Below, one piece after another: positions 33,208 to 42,967 of a stretch of 64,000 nt of DNA; positions within the stretch are counted from its first letter, which is position 1, and each line of letters starts with the position of its first letter. The position numbers were made by a program, and so were the translations under genes. Under the pieces are notes generated by a model. That model worked only from the letters and a program-made list of their open reading frames with translations. It ran no database searches and had not been told where the DNA came from. The DNA comes from Sphingobacteriales bacterium (lineage in GTDB: Bacteria > Bacteroidota > Bacteroidia > Chitinophagales > UBA2359): NCBI GenBank assembly GCA_016718845.1, contig JADKCK010000038.1:22640-86639 (forward strand). The letters are read 5' to 3'.

Positions 33208-33741
33208 ATGACAGACAACGATTTTGACATAAAAATATTAGACCTTCATTGGATAAAGGACGTTGACGACCCAACAGACCTTTGTGCACACGGACACGTT
33301 TTTGTAAAAATTGGAGACGAAGTTGTTGCAGACAAAGACTGTTTAGACGTGACAGTAAGTGCAACAGCTTTGTATTTAATGCGTACACTAAAAGAAAACT
33401 ATAAAAAAGACGACTACGCAAGTCAATTACTTCCCTGTTGCGGACACTTTATAATCGCAGATGATGCAAATGACTTTGTAAATATTTGTGGTTGCCCAAG
33501 CGGGATTGATTGGACAATAATTCATACAAACGACAATAAAATTAAGCACTTAACTGACAGCGGACAAGAAGCAACTATTGACAAAAACGCTTATAAAAAA
33601 ATAGTTCTGGACTTCGCAGACCAAGTTGAGAATTTTTATAAAACAAGTTTGTCAAAGACAATTCCAACAGACGACTTTGACAAAAAAGGTTACTTGACAT
33701 TTTGGAAAGAATGGCGACAATTAAGAGACGAATGGAAATAA
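33208..33741 (+). CDS. Hypothetical cassette protein
   Basis: 177 residues: MTDNDFDIKILDLHWI at the start, a region with cysteines (LLPCCGHF, NICGCPSGIDWTI) that could bind a metal or be structural, and a helical end (FWKEWRQLRDEWK). Soluble, acidic, no signal peptide. I do not recognise a named domain. It lies between attC-like elements 3 and 4 and has no close promoter, so it may be expressed from upstream. Confidence 0.65.
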   Translation: MTDNDFDIKILDLHWIKDVDDPTDLCAHGHVFVKIGDEVVADKDCLDVTVSATALYLMRTLKENYKKDDYASQLLPCCGHFIIADDANDFVNICGCPSGIDWTIIHTNDNKIKHLTDSGQEATIDKNAYKKIVLDFADQVENFYKTSLSKTIPTDDFDKKGYLTFWKEWRQLRDEWK

Positions 33742-33747
33742 AAACAG

Positions 33748-33888
33748 CATATAACACGGGTTTGGCAAAAGTGGTGGTTCAGTAATCCGCAGACAGATTT
33801 GTGGTTAATCAAACATTGGTTCTTCGCATATCAACATTCGTGGTAAAATCCCCCCCCCTCACCAAGCCCCAAACATTACCCCCACCAT
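33748..33888 (+). repeat. attC-like element 4
   Basis: Begins 'catataacacgggtttggc' directly after the stop and ends with 'caccaagccccaaacatta'. The arms gggtttgg / ccaagccc are imperfectly complementary. A C9 run (33850-33858) interrupts it. Confidence 0.5.
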
Positions 33889-33904
33889 TTAAGTATCCAA
33901 CAAC

Positions 33905-33940
33905 AAAAAAACGCCCTACCAATTATGGTAGGGCGTTTTC
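33905..33940. terminator. Bidirectional terminator
   Basis: A perfect stem (aaaacgccctacca / tggtagggcgtttt) with a 4-base loop, between the island and the convergent protease gene. Confidence 0.9.
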
Positions 33941-33956
33941 ATTATTAGTACGTCAA

Positions 33957-35954
33957 TTATTCTATACTCATTTTTAGTTCAAAATCGCCCTCGCCCTTAA
34001 ACGAGCTAACCATTACATAATAGTCACCTGCTTCGGCGTTTTCTATTATCACTTTTTCGCTCGATGTGTCGCCTGTCGAGGCAGCATCGTTGTCTTCGCG
34101 GGTGGGTTCGCTGCCTTTTTTCACAAACAGGTCAAAATCTTTACCTATTTCGCCATTAATAGCATCTAACTCAATAACCAATTTTTTACCCACACTTAGT
34201 TTAAACATTTTAGTTTTGCTTGTGTCGGTTAGTTTATCGCTTATCATGCTGTGCAGTAGTTCGGGGCTAAGTGCCACATCGGCAGTATTAAGCATATTGT
34301 CGGGCAATTGTTGGTTAAGTGCTACGGCTTTTTGTACGGCTTTGTAGGCATTAACTTTACCATAGCCAAACCATTCGCTATGTCCGTTGGCGTCGTAAGT
34401 ACCTTTTTGGTTGTTGTTGATAATGTCGGGTGTGGTGTCTGTGATTTTATCGGCTGTTTCGGCAATTATTTTTTTTATTTGATGAGCCGTTAAATTTGGA
34501 TTAACCGACAACATCAAACCTGCCACACCTGCTACAATAGGTGCAGCACTCGATGTACCGCCAAAGTTGGTGGTATAGCGGCTATTGGGCGAAAAATACG
34601 AGCCGTCCGAAAAATTATCGGTGGTACAAATACCTCTACCCTTTAATTTAATACTAAAATCGAGGGGGTGATAGTTGTTGCTAGGTGCGCAAACCGTAAT
34701 TTCTTTGCCCCAATTGCTATAGGCTGCTTTTCGGTTTATACTTGTTGATGCCGACACTGCTATCACATCGGGGTGGGTAGCGTTGCCGTTCCAGATGGGG
34801 TCTTTGTGGTTAAACACCCTATTGCCCGCAAGATAGCTAATACCTTGCTTATTTTCTAAATCTTTGAGTGGTGCATTAAAGTTGTGAGCTGCAAAAACAA
34901 TTACACAGCCTTTGCCGTGGGGTCCGCCGGTGGCTGCCAATTCGGTAATTTTGTCGTAGATAAGTTGGTGCAAAGGGGCATTAACGGGTGGCGGTCCCCA
35001 GCTACACGAGATAACATGTGCTCGTTTTCCAACATAGTCAAAAATTTCGAACAGCAAGTTGGGGTCGGCACCAAAGGGTATGCGCACGGGCATAAAAGCG
35101 CATTTAGGTGCTACCCCTACAACGCCATCGCCGTTTTGTTCGGCAATAGCCAAGCCTGCGCAAGGTGTGCCATGAAAACTACCTGCACCCGGTATAGGGT
35201 TGTTGGTGCCAGTTACAAAATCTTTCGGAAACACCACTTTGCCCTCGCCCGATAGGTCGGGGTGCGACAAATCAAATCCGTCGTCTAATACCGCAATAAC
35301 AATATCGCGGCTACCTTGTGTAATATCCCACGCTTGGGTAACGCCAATATCGGCATTCTGCGTCAATTCGGGTGCTTCGGTGCTTTTTAAGTGCCATTGT
35401 TCGGCAAATTTGGTATCGGGTGGCACAAAACTGGGGGCAAACCTACTCACTAAATTGGGTTCGCCGTAGGCAATCATGCGTTTGTGTGTGTTTATTTGGG
35501 CAGCTACTTTTATGGGGTTCATACCCGACGAGCTAGTTACCTGTAGCAAGTACGTTTGTTCGTTGTAATGCCTAATATATTTTAAGCCCAATTCGTCCAT
35601 CAAGGCATCAATTTGCTCAACCGATGTTTGTTTTTTAAATTTAACCGTTATTTTGTCGGTAATATAATAGCGTGTATTTAGTGTACCTATTGGGCGATAA
35701 GCATGGTGGCATATCATTTTTAAGCCCAAACGTATGGTATCCATTACCGCTTCTAGTTTATTTTCATCAATCCTAAACCGATATACCTCGTTAAACACTT
35801 GTTTGTAGTGCATTATGCCATCTAAATGCTCAATTAGGTTTAATTGAAGCATATCATATATATACACAGTAATAAATTCTTTTTCTTTCTCAAGAAAAAT
35901 CTTTTCTCCATTCTGGATAATATATGGTAAACTATTTTTGTTTGATAAAGGCAT
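33957..35954 (-). CDS. Subtilisin-like (S8) serine protease with pre-peptidase C-terminal domain
   Basis: 665 residues. The triad is intact: Asp224 (AVLDDGFDLSHPDL), His261 (GSFHGTPCAG), Ser468 (FGGTSSAAPIVAG), with oxyanion Asn358 (AAHNFN). The first ~100 residues are an unusual extension (ITVYIYDMLQLNLIEHLDG). A propeptide-like inhibitor domain follows at about 100-165 (ITVKFKKQTSVEQIDALMDELG). The C-terminal domain ends AGDYYVMVSSFKGEGDFELK (PPC type). No signal peptide is seen, so the route of export, if any, is unclear. Monocistronic, upstream of REP copy C. Confidence 0.93.
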   Translation of the reverse strand: MPLSNKNSLPYIIQNGEKIFLEKEKEFITVYIYDMLQLNLIEHLDGIMHYKQVFNEVYRFRIDENKLEAVMDTIRLGLKMICHHAYRPIGTLNTRYYITDKITVKFKKQTSVEQIDALMDELGLKYIRHYNEQTYLLQVTSSSGMNPIKVAAQINTHKRMIAYGEPNLVSRFAPSFVPPDTKFAEQWHLKSTEAPELTQNADIGVTQAWDITQGSRDIVIAVLDDGFDLSHPDLSGEGKVVFPKDFVTGTNNPIPGAGSFHGTPCAGLAIAEQNGDGVVGVAPKCAFMPVRIPFGADPNLLFEIFDYVGKRAHVISCSWGPPPVNAPLHQLIYDKITELAATGGPHGKGCVIVFAAHNFNAPLKDLENKQGISYLAGNRVFNHKDPIWNGNATHPDVIAVSASTSINRKAAYSNWGKEITVCAPSNNYHPLDFSIKLKGRGICTTDNFSDGSYFSPNSRYTTNFGGTSSAAPIVAGVAGLMLSVNPNLTAHQIKKIIAETADKITDTTPDIINNNQKGTYDANGHSEWFGYGKVNAYKAVQKAVALNQQLPDNMLNTADVALSPELLHSMISDKLTDTSKTKMFKLSVGKKLVIELDAINGEIGKDFDLFVKKGSEPTREDNDAASTGDTSSEKVIIENAEAGDYYVMVSSFKGEGDFELKMSIE

Positions 35955-36071
35955 TTTACAGCTTATAATTTATAATTAAGTTTTGTTGATATTGCACATA
36001 GCTTGCTCATGCCCGCTTATTTATGTTGTGCGTTTTTATTGAGCGTAGCCGAAATACGAAACACAAAAAAT

Positions 36072-36127
36072 ATTTTGGGGGTGATGATTAGCACTCCCTA
36101 ACTCGATTAGTTGGTGGCACCCCCATA
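36072..36127 (+). repeat. REP-like structured repeat, copy C
   Basis: 'tattttgggggtgatgattagcactcccta' then 'ttggtggcacccccata'; same arms and middle as copy D. The left hairpin 'ccccgcttaacgcgg' is absent. Lies between dnaX and the protease gene. Confidence 0.8.
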
Positions 36128-36172
36128 GCAAAGTCTGTTGCTTACCACCTTTGCGTAGCATTAGCATCAAAC

Positions 36173-37921
36173 CTACTCTACCTCTAATTTAAGGCGTGCT
36201 ACCAAATCGGCTAATTTAGGGTTTGTTTGTATCATTTCTTTTAGTTGTTCTTCGGGGCGGTAAGCCGTTGGTCTAAAAGTATTTTCGGATAACACTTGCT
36301 TGCTTTGTACAATTTTACGCTCGAGCGAGTAATTTTCAATGTTTTTTTGTTGCTTTAAAAAACCCAAAAATTTTGGGCATTCGCTGTTCATCGCCTTATC
36401 TTGCAAAGCGGTTAATTCTATTAAAATAGACCTGCCTTCTAGTTGTGGTGTTATGGCATTAAAGGCATTTTTGGTTACAGGGGCATCTAACTTTGCGGCA
36501 TATTCTTTCCAGTATTGCAATACGGTATCTTGCGTAAGCGTTTCCAATTGGGTATTGGCTACTACGGCTTCGGTATTTTTTTCGGCAATAGGTACAGTGG
36601 TAGTAGCTACATTTTGTGGCGGATTTTTAATGTTGATGGTTTCTGTACTCAACGGCACGTTTTGTTGGTATTTTTGCAGTAAGTTACCTGTTTTTTCGGT
36701 TGGTTCGTTAACTAAGGCTGCATTAGGTGGCAGTGTATTTTGGGCGTATGGCGTAGGTGGTTTTAGTGTGTCATTTTTTTTTTCGACCGATGCGGTAATC
36801 GTTCCAACGGGCAAGCTCGACCATTCTATTACATTATTTATACAACACATTTTTAGCAAAGCCAACTCAATAGGCAAGTGTTTTTGTTTGCTGGTTTTGT
36901 AGGCAATTTCGGCTTGGGTGGCAATATTAAGTGCTGTTAGCAAAAACGAACTTGACGCTAAACGGGCTTGCTGTGCATATCTATCGCGCAGGTTTTGGGT
37001 TACATCGAGCAGTTCAACGGTGGCTGCATCTTTACACACAAACAAATTGCGGAAATGTTCGCATAAACCCGCAATAAAATTGTCGCCCTCAAAGCCGCGC
37101 CGCACAACTTGGTCGTATGACAATAAGGCAGTAGCCGTATCTTGTGCCAATAGGGCATCTGTCACCTTAAAAAAGTAGTCGTAGTCGAGCATATTTAAGG
37201 CATCAACTACGTTTTCGTATTTCAAATGCCCGTCCGAGTAACTGGCTATACGGTCGAATATAGATAGGGCATCGCGCAAACCACCATCGGCTTTTTGGGC
37301 GATAACGTGCAGGGCGTTTTCTTCGGCATCAATTTGTTGGTCTTCGCAAATATAGTGTAGGTGTTCAACAATGTCGCTAACCCGGATGCGCTGAAAATCA
37401 AAAATTTGGCATCGCGACAAAATGGTGGGTAAAATTTTGTGTTTTTCGGTGGTTGCCAGTATAAAAATGGCGTATTTGGGTGGTTCTTCAAGGGTTTTTA
37501 AAAACGCATTGAAGGCTGCCTGCGACAACATGTGAACCTCATCTATGATGTAAATTTTGTATTTACCTACCTGCGGGGCAAAGCGCACCTGCTCGATAAG
37601 GTTACGGATATCTTCGACGGAGTTGTTAGAGGCTGCATCTAACTCAAAGATATTAAACGATGCCGAGTTGTTGAACGACACACAGGCTTGACATTCGTTG
37701 CAGGCTTCGGTGTCGGAGGTGGGGCTTTGGCAGTTGATAACTTTTGCTAAGATACGGGCGCAAGTGGTTTTGCCTACCCCGCGCGGCCCGCAGAACAGGA
37801 AAGATTGTGCCAGTTTATCGTTTTTTATGGCGTTTTTTAGGGTAGTGGTAATGGTTTTTTGCCCTACTACATCGCGAAATTTGGCGGGGCGGTATTTGCG
37901 TGCCGATACTACAAAGCTCAT
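36173..37921 (-). CDS. dnaX: DNA polymerase III subunit gamma/tau
   Basis: 582 residues. The clamp-loader ATPase: Walker A CGPRGVGKTTC (Lys51), a zinc finger with Cys64, Cys74, Cys77 and Cys80, Walker B IIDEVHMLS (Asp127, Glu128), sensor ATTEKHKILPTILSRCQ with the SRC arginine-finger motif, and sensor 2 GGLRDALSIFDR. After about 370 there is a variable Pro/Thr linker and a tau-like C-terminus (LEGRSILIELTALQDKAMN). Part of the replicative polymerase holoenzyme in the cytoplasm. Single gene with 50 bp of leader before the next feature. Confidence 0.97.
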   Translation of the reverse strand: MSFVVSARKYRPAKFRDVVGQKTITTTLKNAIKNDKLAQSFLFCGPRGVGKTTCARILAKVINCQSPTSDTEACNECQACVSFNNSASFNIFELDAASNNSVEDIRNLIEQVRFAPQVGKYKIYIIDEVHMLSQAAFNAFLKTLEEPPKYAIFILATTEKHKILPTILSRCQIFDFQRIRVSDIVEHLHYICEDQQIDAEENALHVIAQKADGGLRDALSIFDRIASYSDGHLKYENVVDALNMLDYDYFFKVTDALLAQDTATALLSYDQVVRRGFEGDNFIAGLCEHFRNLFVCKDAATVELLDVTQNLRDRYAQQARLASSSFLLTALNIATQAEIAYKTSKQKHLPIELALLKMCCINNVIEWSSLPVGTITASVEKKNDTLKPPTPYAQNTLPPNAALVNEPTEKTGNLLQKYQQNVPLSTETINIKNPPQNVATTTVPIAEKNTEAVVANTQLETLTQDTVLQYWKEYAAKLDAPVTKNAFNAITPQLEGRSILIELTALQDKAMNSECPKFLGFLKQQKNIENYSLERKIVQSKQVLSENTFRPTAYRPEEQLKEMIQTNPKLADLVARLKLEVE

Positions 37922-38049
37922 AGATTTAGTTTTTGGTGGGTGGAATAAGGTTTAGTGGTTTATTTTGCCCCAAAGTTAGCGCAATTTTAGCAAACGGTTG
38001 CCATAAATGGGCAAATATCAAACAAAATATTTTGGGCGTGTTTTTGTTT

Positions 38050-41000
38050 TCAATCATTTTGTCTTTTACACGTTGTTTGGTTGCACCCTAAAAAACCTGT
38101 ACCCACCACCGTGTCTAACCCGTAAAACCGGGTCCCAACCAAAAAAAGGGGGGGGGGGGTATTAAAAACAATATTAATTTCGCTGGTTCCGCTATTACCT
38201 TTTTTGCTTACTTGTATTTGCACGGGTATGCGTTCTTTGAGGGCATCAACATGCGAGATAATGCCAATAATTTTGCCTTGTTCTTGTAGGTTTTCGAAGG
38301 TGTTAATTGCCATTTCTAGGGCATCGGGGCTTAACGAGCCAAAGCCCTCGTCGATAAACAAAGTGTTGATAGGGCGGTTTTTGCTTGCCAAATCGGACAA
38401 ACCCAGTGCAAGCGCCAAACTAATTAAAAAGCTCTCGCCACCCGACAACGATTTCATGGGGCGTGTTATATCGGCTTGGTGCAAGTCTATTATTTCTAGC
38501 TCTAACTCTTTGTCTTTTAAACCGCTATTGTTTTTTTGTATTATATATCGGTCACTTAGTTGCTTAATGTGTCGGTTGGCTAACAGCACCAAATGGTCGA
38601 GGGTAATGGCTTGTGCTGTAGCTCTAAAATCTTTGCCATCGGCAGCTCCTACCACTTTTTTTATGGTATCCCAACGTGCATAAATAAGGCGTTGGGCGTT
38701 TATTTTTTGGTTTAGGGCGGTTGCTTTTTCTAGTTGTGCCTCGTGATTGTTTTTTTGTTGCATTAGTTTACCTATCTGTTCGCTATGTTCTTGTAGTTGT
38801 TTTTTTTGTTCGGCAAACATTTGGCTTAAACCCTCTATGCTGTGGTTGGTGGTATTTTGTTGTTGCAAATTGGCTAAATTTTGCTGGCTGTTTGCCAACA
38901 AGCTTTGGGTTTGGGCTAAGGTTTCGCGTTTTTGTGCCACTTCGGTTTCTATTTTTTGTGCTATTTGGTGATCTAAAAACGCATCATCTAGCTCTTTGAT
39001 AGTACTGAATCCTGCCAATGGTATTTTTTTTTGCAAATTTTGCTCTTCAAATTGAGCCAATCCAAACATGGTTTCGCGCTGGGCTTTGGTATCAATTATA
39101 AACTGCTCTTGGTTTTTTATTTTTGTTTTAATTTCGACAAGCAACGCATTTATGTCCTGCTTGGTTTGCTCGTATTCGGTAATTAATTTGGCTATACGTA
39201 GGCGTTCTTGGGTGGCATTTTTTAGCTCAAACGATGCCATATTTAGGGCAATATTTTGTTGCAAATCGGCAATTTCGGTTTGCAGTTGTTGCAAATCGGT
39301 GGTTATTTTTGTGCAATTTTTTTGTTCGTTGCCCAACGATAGGCTTATTTTTTCGGTGTTAGTTTGTAGTTCAAGGGCAGTTTTTTCGGTATTTTGTAGT
39401 TCTTGCTGTTTGTTTTGCCAATTAGTGTGGCGTTCTTGCAGGTCGGATACAAACTTAGGTGTTTCGTTTTTATTAGGTATCCTTAATTGGTAGGGCTGCA
39501 ACATTTGGTTAAGTTGGTTAGCTTTTTGTTCGCCTTCGAGTTTTAATTTTTGGGCTTCGTTGTGGGCTTTTTTTGCATTTTCGGTAGCCGATTTTTGCTG
39601 TTCTACCAAAATAGCTTGTTGATTTTTGCATTTTAATTGCTCGTTTTGCAAGTCATTTTGGTTAGTTTTTAATTGCTCAAGTGCCTTGTTTAGTGCCTGA
39701 TAATTGGTTTGTTTGGTTTTTGCTTCGTCTAGTTCTTGTTGTTTTTCGGTTAATAAAAGGTTTAATTTTTGTTCATTGTCAATGCTTATCAACAAGCCTA
39801 AGCGCGTATTTTGCTGCTCAAAATTGCTTTTAAGTTTGTCTAAATCTGCCTTAATTTCTTTACCTTTTGTAACAATATGGTCTACTTTTGTGCTAATTGC
39901 TACTATATTTTTACCTGTGGCAATTAGTTTTTTGTTTAAATTATCAACTTCGTTGCGTTGTTGGTTGCGTTGCTGTTCGGTTTTTGACAGTTGCGGCACA
40001 TAGTCGTTTGCCAACGGATGATGTGTTGAACCGCACAAAGGGCAAGGTTGGTTAGGCTGTAGTTTTTGTCGATGTTGGTCAAAGTTGGCAATGGTTTTTT
40101 CGGCTTCGTAGAGTTTTTCGGTGGTTTCGAGCAAGGTATTGGCAGCAGATAAAGCCAATTCTTGGTCGGTTTTATCTTTTTCTTCATTCTTCAATGCTTC
40201 TTTTTGTGCTACTAAATCGTTTAGTAGCTGTTGGCGCAGTTCGTTTTTATCGGCAAAATCCTTACTGAAACTAATTTGCGATTTTAGCAATGGTATGGTA
40301 TCTTGCAATTGTGCCACAATTTGGTTTAGCAAATCGGGCGTAGGCAAGGCATTTATTTGCTCGCGTTGGTTATTAGTTTGCTTTTGAATGGCTGCAATAT
40401 CTTCGTTTATTTGTTGCTCAATGGCATGGTTTTGCTTGTTTTTGTGCAAAATTTTCGGCTTGTTCGGTTTGTTGTTTATGTATCTCTGTTTGCTCGGCAT
40501 ATTTTTGGCGAGTTTCGTTAAGTGCCGTTAGTTGAGTGGCTATCAGTTGCACATTTATATCGCGGTCGGCAATGTGTTGTTGCAGCCAATTGGCAAGTGT
40601 TTGTTTTTGCGTTTGGGTTTGTTCAAATCGTTTCTTTTGCTCCTCAATTTGCGTTTTTAGGGTATTTATTTGGGCAGATAAAGATTTTTGGGTTATTTGC
40701 AGGGGTTGTAAAGCAAGTTGTTTGTCGGCTAATTGGGTTTCGTAGCGCAATATTTGAGCTATTATAGGCTCTTTGGTTTGCTGTTCGGTTTGGCAAGTAG
40801 CCAACTTTTGTTGCAGGCTTGTTAGTTGTGTGTGTAATTCTTGCTTACTGCTATTTAGTGCTATATGTTGGGTTTCGGCGGTTTTCACTTTTTTGTTTAG
40901 GTCGTCAATATCGCCTACAATGCGCTTCCATTCGTCTAAGTTTTTTTGTAGTGGCAGTGCATTTTTGTGTTTTTCGAGGCGCTGTATTTGGGGTTGTAGT

Positions 41001-41830
41001 TGTGCTAAATGGGCTTGTGCGTTATGGTAATTGGTTTGGTGTTCGGTGTATGCTTCTTGTTCTTGGGCAATTTTACGAAGTAGCTCTAATTGTTCGGATT
41101 GAAGGTTGATGTTTGCCTCTAATTGTTTTTTTTGTTGTTGTATCTCGTCAATATTGGCTAACAGTTGTGTTAATTGTTCGTCGGATAATAAGTTTAGATA
41201 ACTTTTCTCGCGCTCTAAACCCTCCAAAATAGCTTTTTGTTCGGTGTATTTTTGGTGGGTAAATTTACCTATTTTGGTGTATATGTCTATGCCTGTTATT
41301 TGCTCTAACAAGCCGCTTTTTACTTTAGTATCGGCGTGTAAAAAAGCATCAAATTGCCCTTGTGCCAACAATACCGAGCGCGTAAATTGGTCGTAGGATA
41401 ATTTTATTAGCTCCTCAATTTTTGTAGGCACTCCAGTATGTTTGGTAGCTATGGCGCGCTTCTCATCGTTGCCCGATAGGTGATACAAATCCATATCGCA
41501 CTTTGCTTCGGGTTGTTTATCTTCTTTTCGTGGGTTGGTCATGTAGCAGCTCCAAACCGAGCGGTATTGCTCGCCATTTACTTCAAATTCTACCTCCGAC
41601 TTACATTCTTTGGTATGGCGCGACATGATGTGTTCGGTATCTTTATCGTGCCTCGATACCCTATTATATAACGCCACCGTAATGGCATCTAAAATGGTGG
41701 TTTTGCCCGCACCTGTGGGTCCTGTTATGGTAAAAATACCTTGTTGTTTTATTTCGGGTGTATTAAAATCAACTTCGTGTTTGCCACGAAACGAGTTTAT
41801 GTTTTCAAACTTTACTTTTAGTATTTTCAT
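38050..41830 (-). CDS. sbcC: SbcC-like DNA repair ATPase (frameshift and damaged 3' end)
   Basis: SMC-like exonuclease subunit (Rad50 type) that with SbcD cuts hairpins and broken ends. The N-terminal half has KILKVKFENINSFRG and Walker A GPTGAGKTTILDAI, with the Q-loop VLLAQGQFDAFL. The frame breaks at a T5 run (40439-40443; A5 on the coding strand). Removing one base gives A-Q-N-K-Q-N-H-A-I-E-Q. The second part has the zinc hook CPLC, long coiled coils, signature SLSGGESFLISLALALG and Walker B LFIDEGFGSL. The last ~40 codons after SEINIV follow a G tract (38149-38160) and look spurious. sbcD is not adjacent. Confidence 0.92.
38149..38160. other. G12 tract near the sbcC 3' end
   Basis: A run of G following an A7 run, at the point where the protein would normally stop. 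The 60 bases beyond it encode no recognisable SbcC sequence. Probably sequencing noise. Confidence 0.65.
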
Positions 41831-41836
41831 GGTCAA

Positions 41837-42437
41837 GTTAATGGGGTTTTAATGCAATTCGATGCGGTTTTGTGTGTTTAAATGCGGTTATAAGCGGCTA
41901 AAATAGCCATTTAGCGGGTTAAAATACGGCTAAATGAAAAAAAGGGGTAACTTTGTGCAAAAATACGCCAAAATATTGTTTATTTTGCACCCCAAAAGCC
42001 AAAGTGTAAAAAAAACTTTTGATTTGACGGCTACAGGCTGCACAGGCTTTTCGCTGTACGCTACAGGCTTTTCGCTGCAACGTATAGAATTAGCAACATA
42101 ATAAAAATAAAGTACTAATTTACTACTGTGCCGTTTGTACAAAAAAACACAAAAAAATGTATAACTTCATCGGGGTTTAAAGCAAGGTATTTTAACCCCG
42201 ACGGGGTGGAATGATTATAGAAAATAGGTAATGTCTGTATTTTTAACCCTAACGGGGTGGCATTATAAAAAAACAAGTATTTAGTTGCTAATTAGATAAG
42301 CATCTTTTTGCTCAAAAAAACGATGTTTATTTAACAAAAGAGTACCCCATTTGTGTTTGCCATACAAGCATTGGTGTTGTATAGAATAAAGGAAATACAG
42401 AACAAAAAAGTATTTTTCACCACATACAAATAAAAAC
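41837..42437. other. Intergenic region with short palindromic repeats
   Basis: About 600 bases. Contains degenerate 'gcggctaaaatagcc' and 'ggctaaatg' repeats (41870-41940), a doubled 'gctacaggcttttcgctg' (42025-42080), and the 'ccccgacgggg' repeats listed separately. No gene recognised. Confidence 0.5.
42168..42265 (+). repeat. Short palindromic repeats, 'aaccccgacggggtgg' type
   Basis: Two clear units (about 42188-42214, 42240-42265) of 'tttaacccYRacggggtgg' and one partial unit at 42168. Palindromic core cccc-ga-cgggg. Related in layout to the clusters at 45131 and 50698. Confidence 0.75.
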
Positions 42438-42773
42438 ATGAGCAGCCTCAAAATAACCGATGCAAACAAAAGATGGTATGAGATTATCATTTGGTGGGAA
42501 ACCAGAAGAATACCCTACAATGTGGTAATGTATTTTGTTGGCTATTTAAGTTTTTACATTTGCTTTGTAACAATCCCGCTTGTTTATCTTGTAATTGGAA
42601 TAACTCTCAATATTTTTTACACCTTCGGATGGATAATTGAATTGCTATTTATAAACAGAGGACAAAATGAAAACAGAAAATTAAAGTATTCAAAATTTAC
42701 GTTTGTTTTTTATTTAATTTTATCGTCGTTATTTGTACTTGGAATAGCAGTTTTACTACTGTTAAGAATATGA
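42438..42773 (+). CDS. Small membrane protein, unknown
   Basis: 111 residues, start MSSLKITDANKRWYEIIIWW. Three hydrophobic segments at about 30-48, 50-70 and 88-109 with a basic loop (RGQNENRKLKYSKF). AT-rich. No known motif. Beyond the stop, a pair of complementary arms (tgccttg near 42851 / caaggca near 42906) ending 'cataacac' recalls the attC-like elements of the 31-34 kb island in reverse orientation. It may therefore be another cassette gene. Confidence 0.55.
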   Translation: MSSLKITDANKRWYEIIIWWETRRIPYNVVMYFVGYLSFYICFVTIPLVYLVIGITLNIFYTFGWIIELLFINRGQNENRKLKYSKFTFVFYLILSSLFVLGIAVLLLLRI

Positions 42774-42967
42774 GAACATCGCAACAGAACGATTTCATTG
42801 AGACAACGACAACGTTTCTAATAAACTTTGGTGCGAACTTCAAACAAGTGTGCCTTGAACGAGCGTATTATAGCGTAAACTTAAACTACCGTGTTGGCTC
42901 TTGGCACAAGGCATAACACTTTCACAACACATCATTAACAAAAAATAATTCCCCATAGATTATCATC

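Noticed and set aside
38050..38165. Last ~40 residues of the SbcC reading frame as a genuine C-terminal domain
   Set aside because: They begin at a G12 tract after the usual family end and have no resemblance to SbcC; probably read-through caused by error.
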